Source: Alphaproteobacteria bacterium (GTDB lineage: Bacteria > Pseudomonadota > Alphaproteobacteria > Sphingomonadales > Sphingomonadaceae). From it: a DNA stretch of 5,869 nt. Made by a program: the position numbers and the translations under genes. This document shows positions 5,736-5,869 of the stretch, piece after piece. The notes under the pieces are model-generated. The model worked only from the letters and a program-made list of their open reading frames with translations, made no database searches and was not told the DNA's origin. The first letter of the stretch is position 1. The number at the start of each line of letters is the position of its first letter. The DNA is taken from the NCBI GenBank assembly GCA_028293055.1, contig JAQGLD010000205.1, forward strand, positions 1 to 5,869, in the 5' to 3' direction.

Positions 5736-5869
5736 CTATTTACCAGTTCCGAGCTTCGCCAGCGAGCGATCTTCTATAATGAACTTGACCCGGGCCAGAT
5801 CCAACCGCCCCTTGCGGTAAAAAAGTCCTTGTCCTTCAGTAATTTCCCTTAGGCAAGATGTTTGATCCT
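5736..5869 (-). CDS. Possible C-terminal fragment of an unrecognised gene entering from the right edge
   Basis: On the minus strand one frame is open from the window edge to a TAG at 5736-5738, giving 43 codons. The tail contains FYRKGRLDLARVKFIIEDRS and ends LGTGK. The residue mix is protein-like (mixed charged and aliphatic, few repeats), unlike the Ser/Pro/Arg-rich shadow frames elsewhere in the window. GC content is about 49%, against about 66% elsewhere. In sequence of this composition an open frame of this length is not rare by chance, so the call is weak. No family was recognised. If real, its 5' part lies outside the window and it would converge on flaF. Confidence 0.35.
   Translation of the reverse strand, partial: DQTSCLREITEGQGLFYRKGRLDLARVKFIIEDRSLAKLGTGK

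Noticed and set aside
5775..5790. TATAAT at 5775 and TTGACC at 5785 on the plus strand as a promoter
   Set aside because: They are in the wrong order, and neither has a partner hexamer at the right spacing.

Overview
The window is about 66% GC over most of its length and looks like a flagellar motility and chemotaxis locus of an alphaproteobacterium. The strongest lineage marker is FlaF, a flagellin-specific factor confined to Alphaproteobacteria. The alphaproteobacterial type of MotA and a CheA of the H-S-I-K-G class fit this. A sphingomonad or close relative is a reasonable guess from the overall style of the proteins, but it is inference.

Five genes lie on the minus strand, so they read right to left: a large HAD-superfamily protein (5082-2674), motA (2555-1671), a small STAS-domain protein (1696-1367), a single-domain CheY-type response regulator (1370-1005) and the N-terminal 336 codons of cheA (from 1008, leaving the window at base 1). 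The last four are tightly packed: motA overlaps the STAS gene by about 26 nt at the preferred start, and STAS/cheY and cheY/cheA each share a 4-nt GTGA. This suggests one translationally coupled transcript. The HAD gene is separated from motA by 118 bp holding a strong GC hairpin and a TATAAT hexamer. The same 11-base string TCCTATAATAT lies upstream of the HAD gene, so each may have its own promoter.

flaF (5252-5602) points the other way and shares a 143-169 bp divergent promoter region with the HAD gene. Beyond flaF, base composition falls to about 49% GC. A possible minus-strand C-terminal gene fragment enters from the right edge and would converge on flaF.

Working picture: CheA autophosphorylates and passes phosphate to CheY, which signals to the motor. 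MotA is half of the proton-driven stator. The STAS protein is probably a signalling accessory. FlaF acts with FlbT in flagellin synthesis or secretion. The odd member is the roughly 800-residue HAD protein, of a type usually found in surface-polysaccharide clusters. Its position between flaF and motA raises the possibility of a role in surface or flagellin glycan metabolism. I found no clear evidence of a mobile element, CRISPR array, RNA gene or wholly new system.
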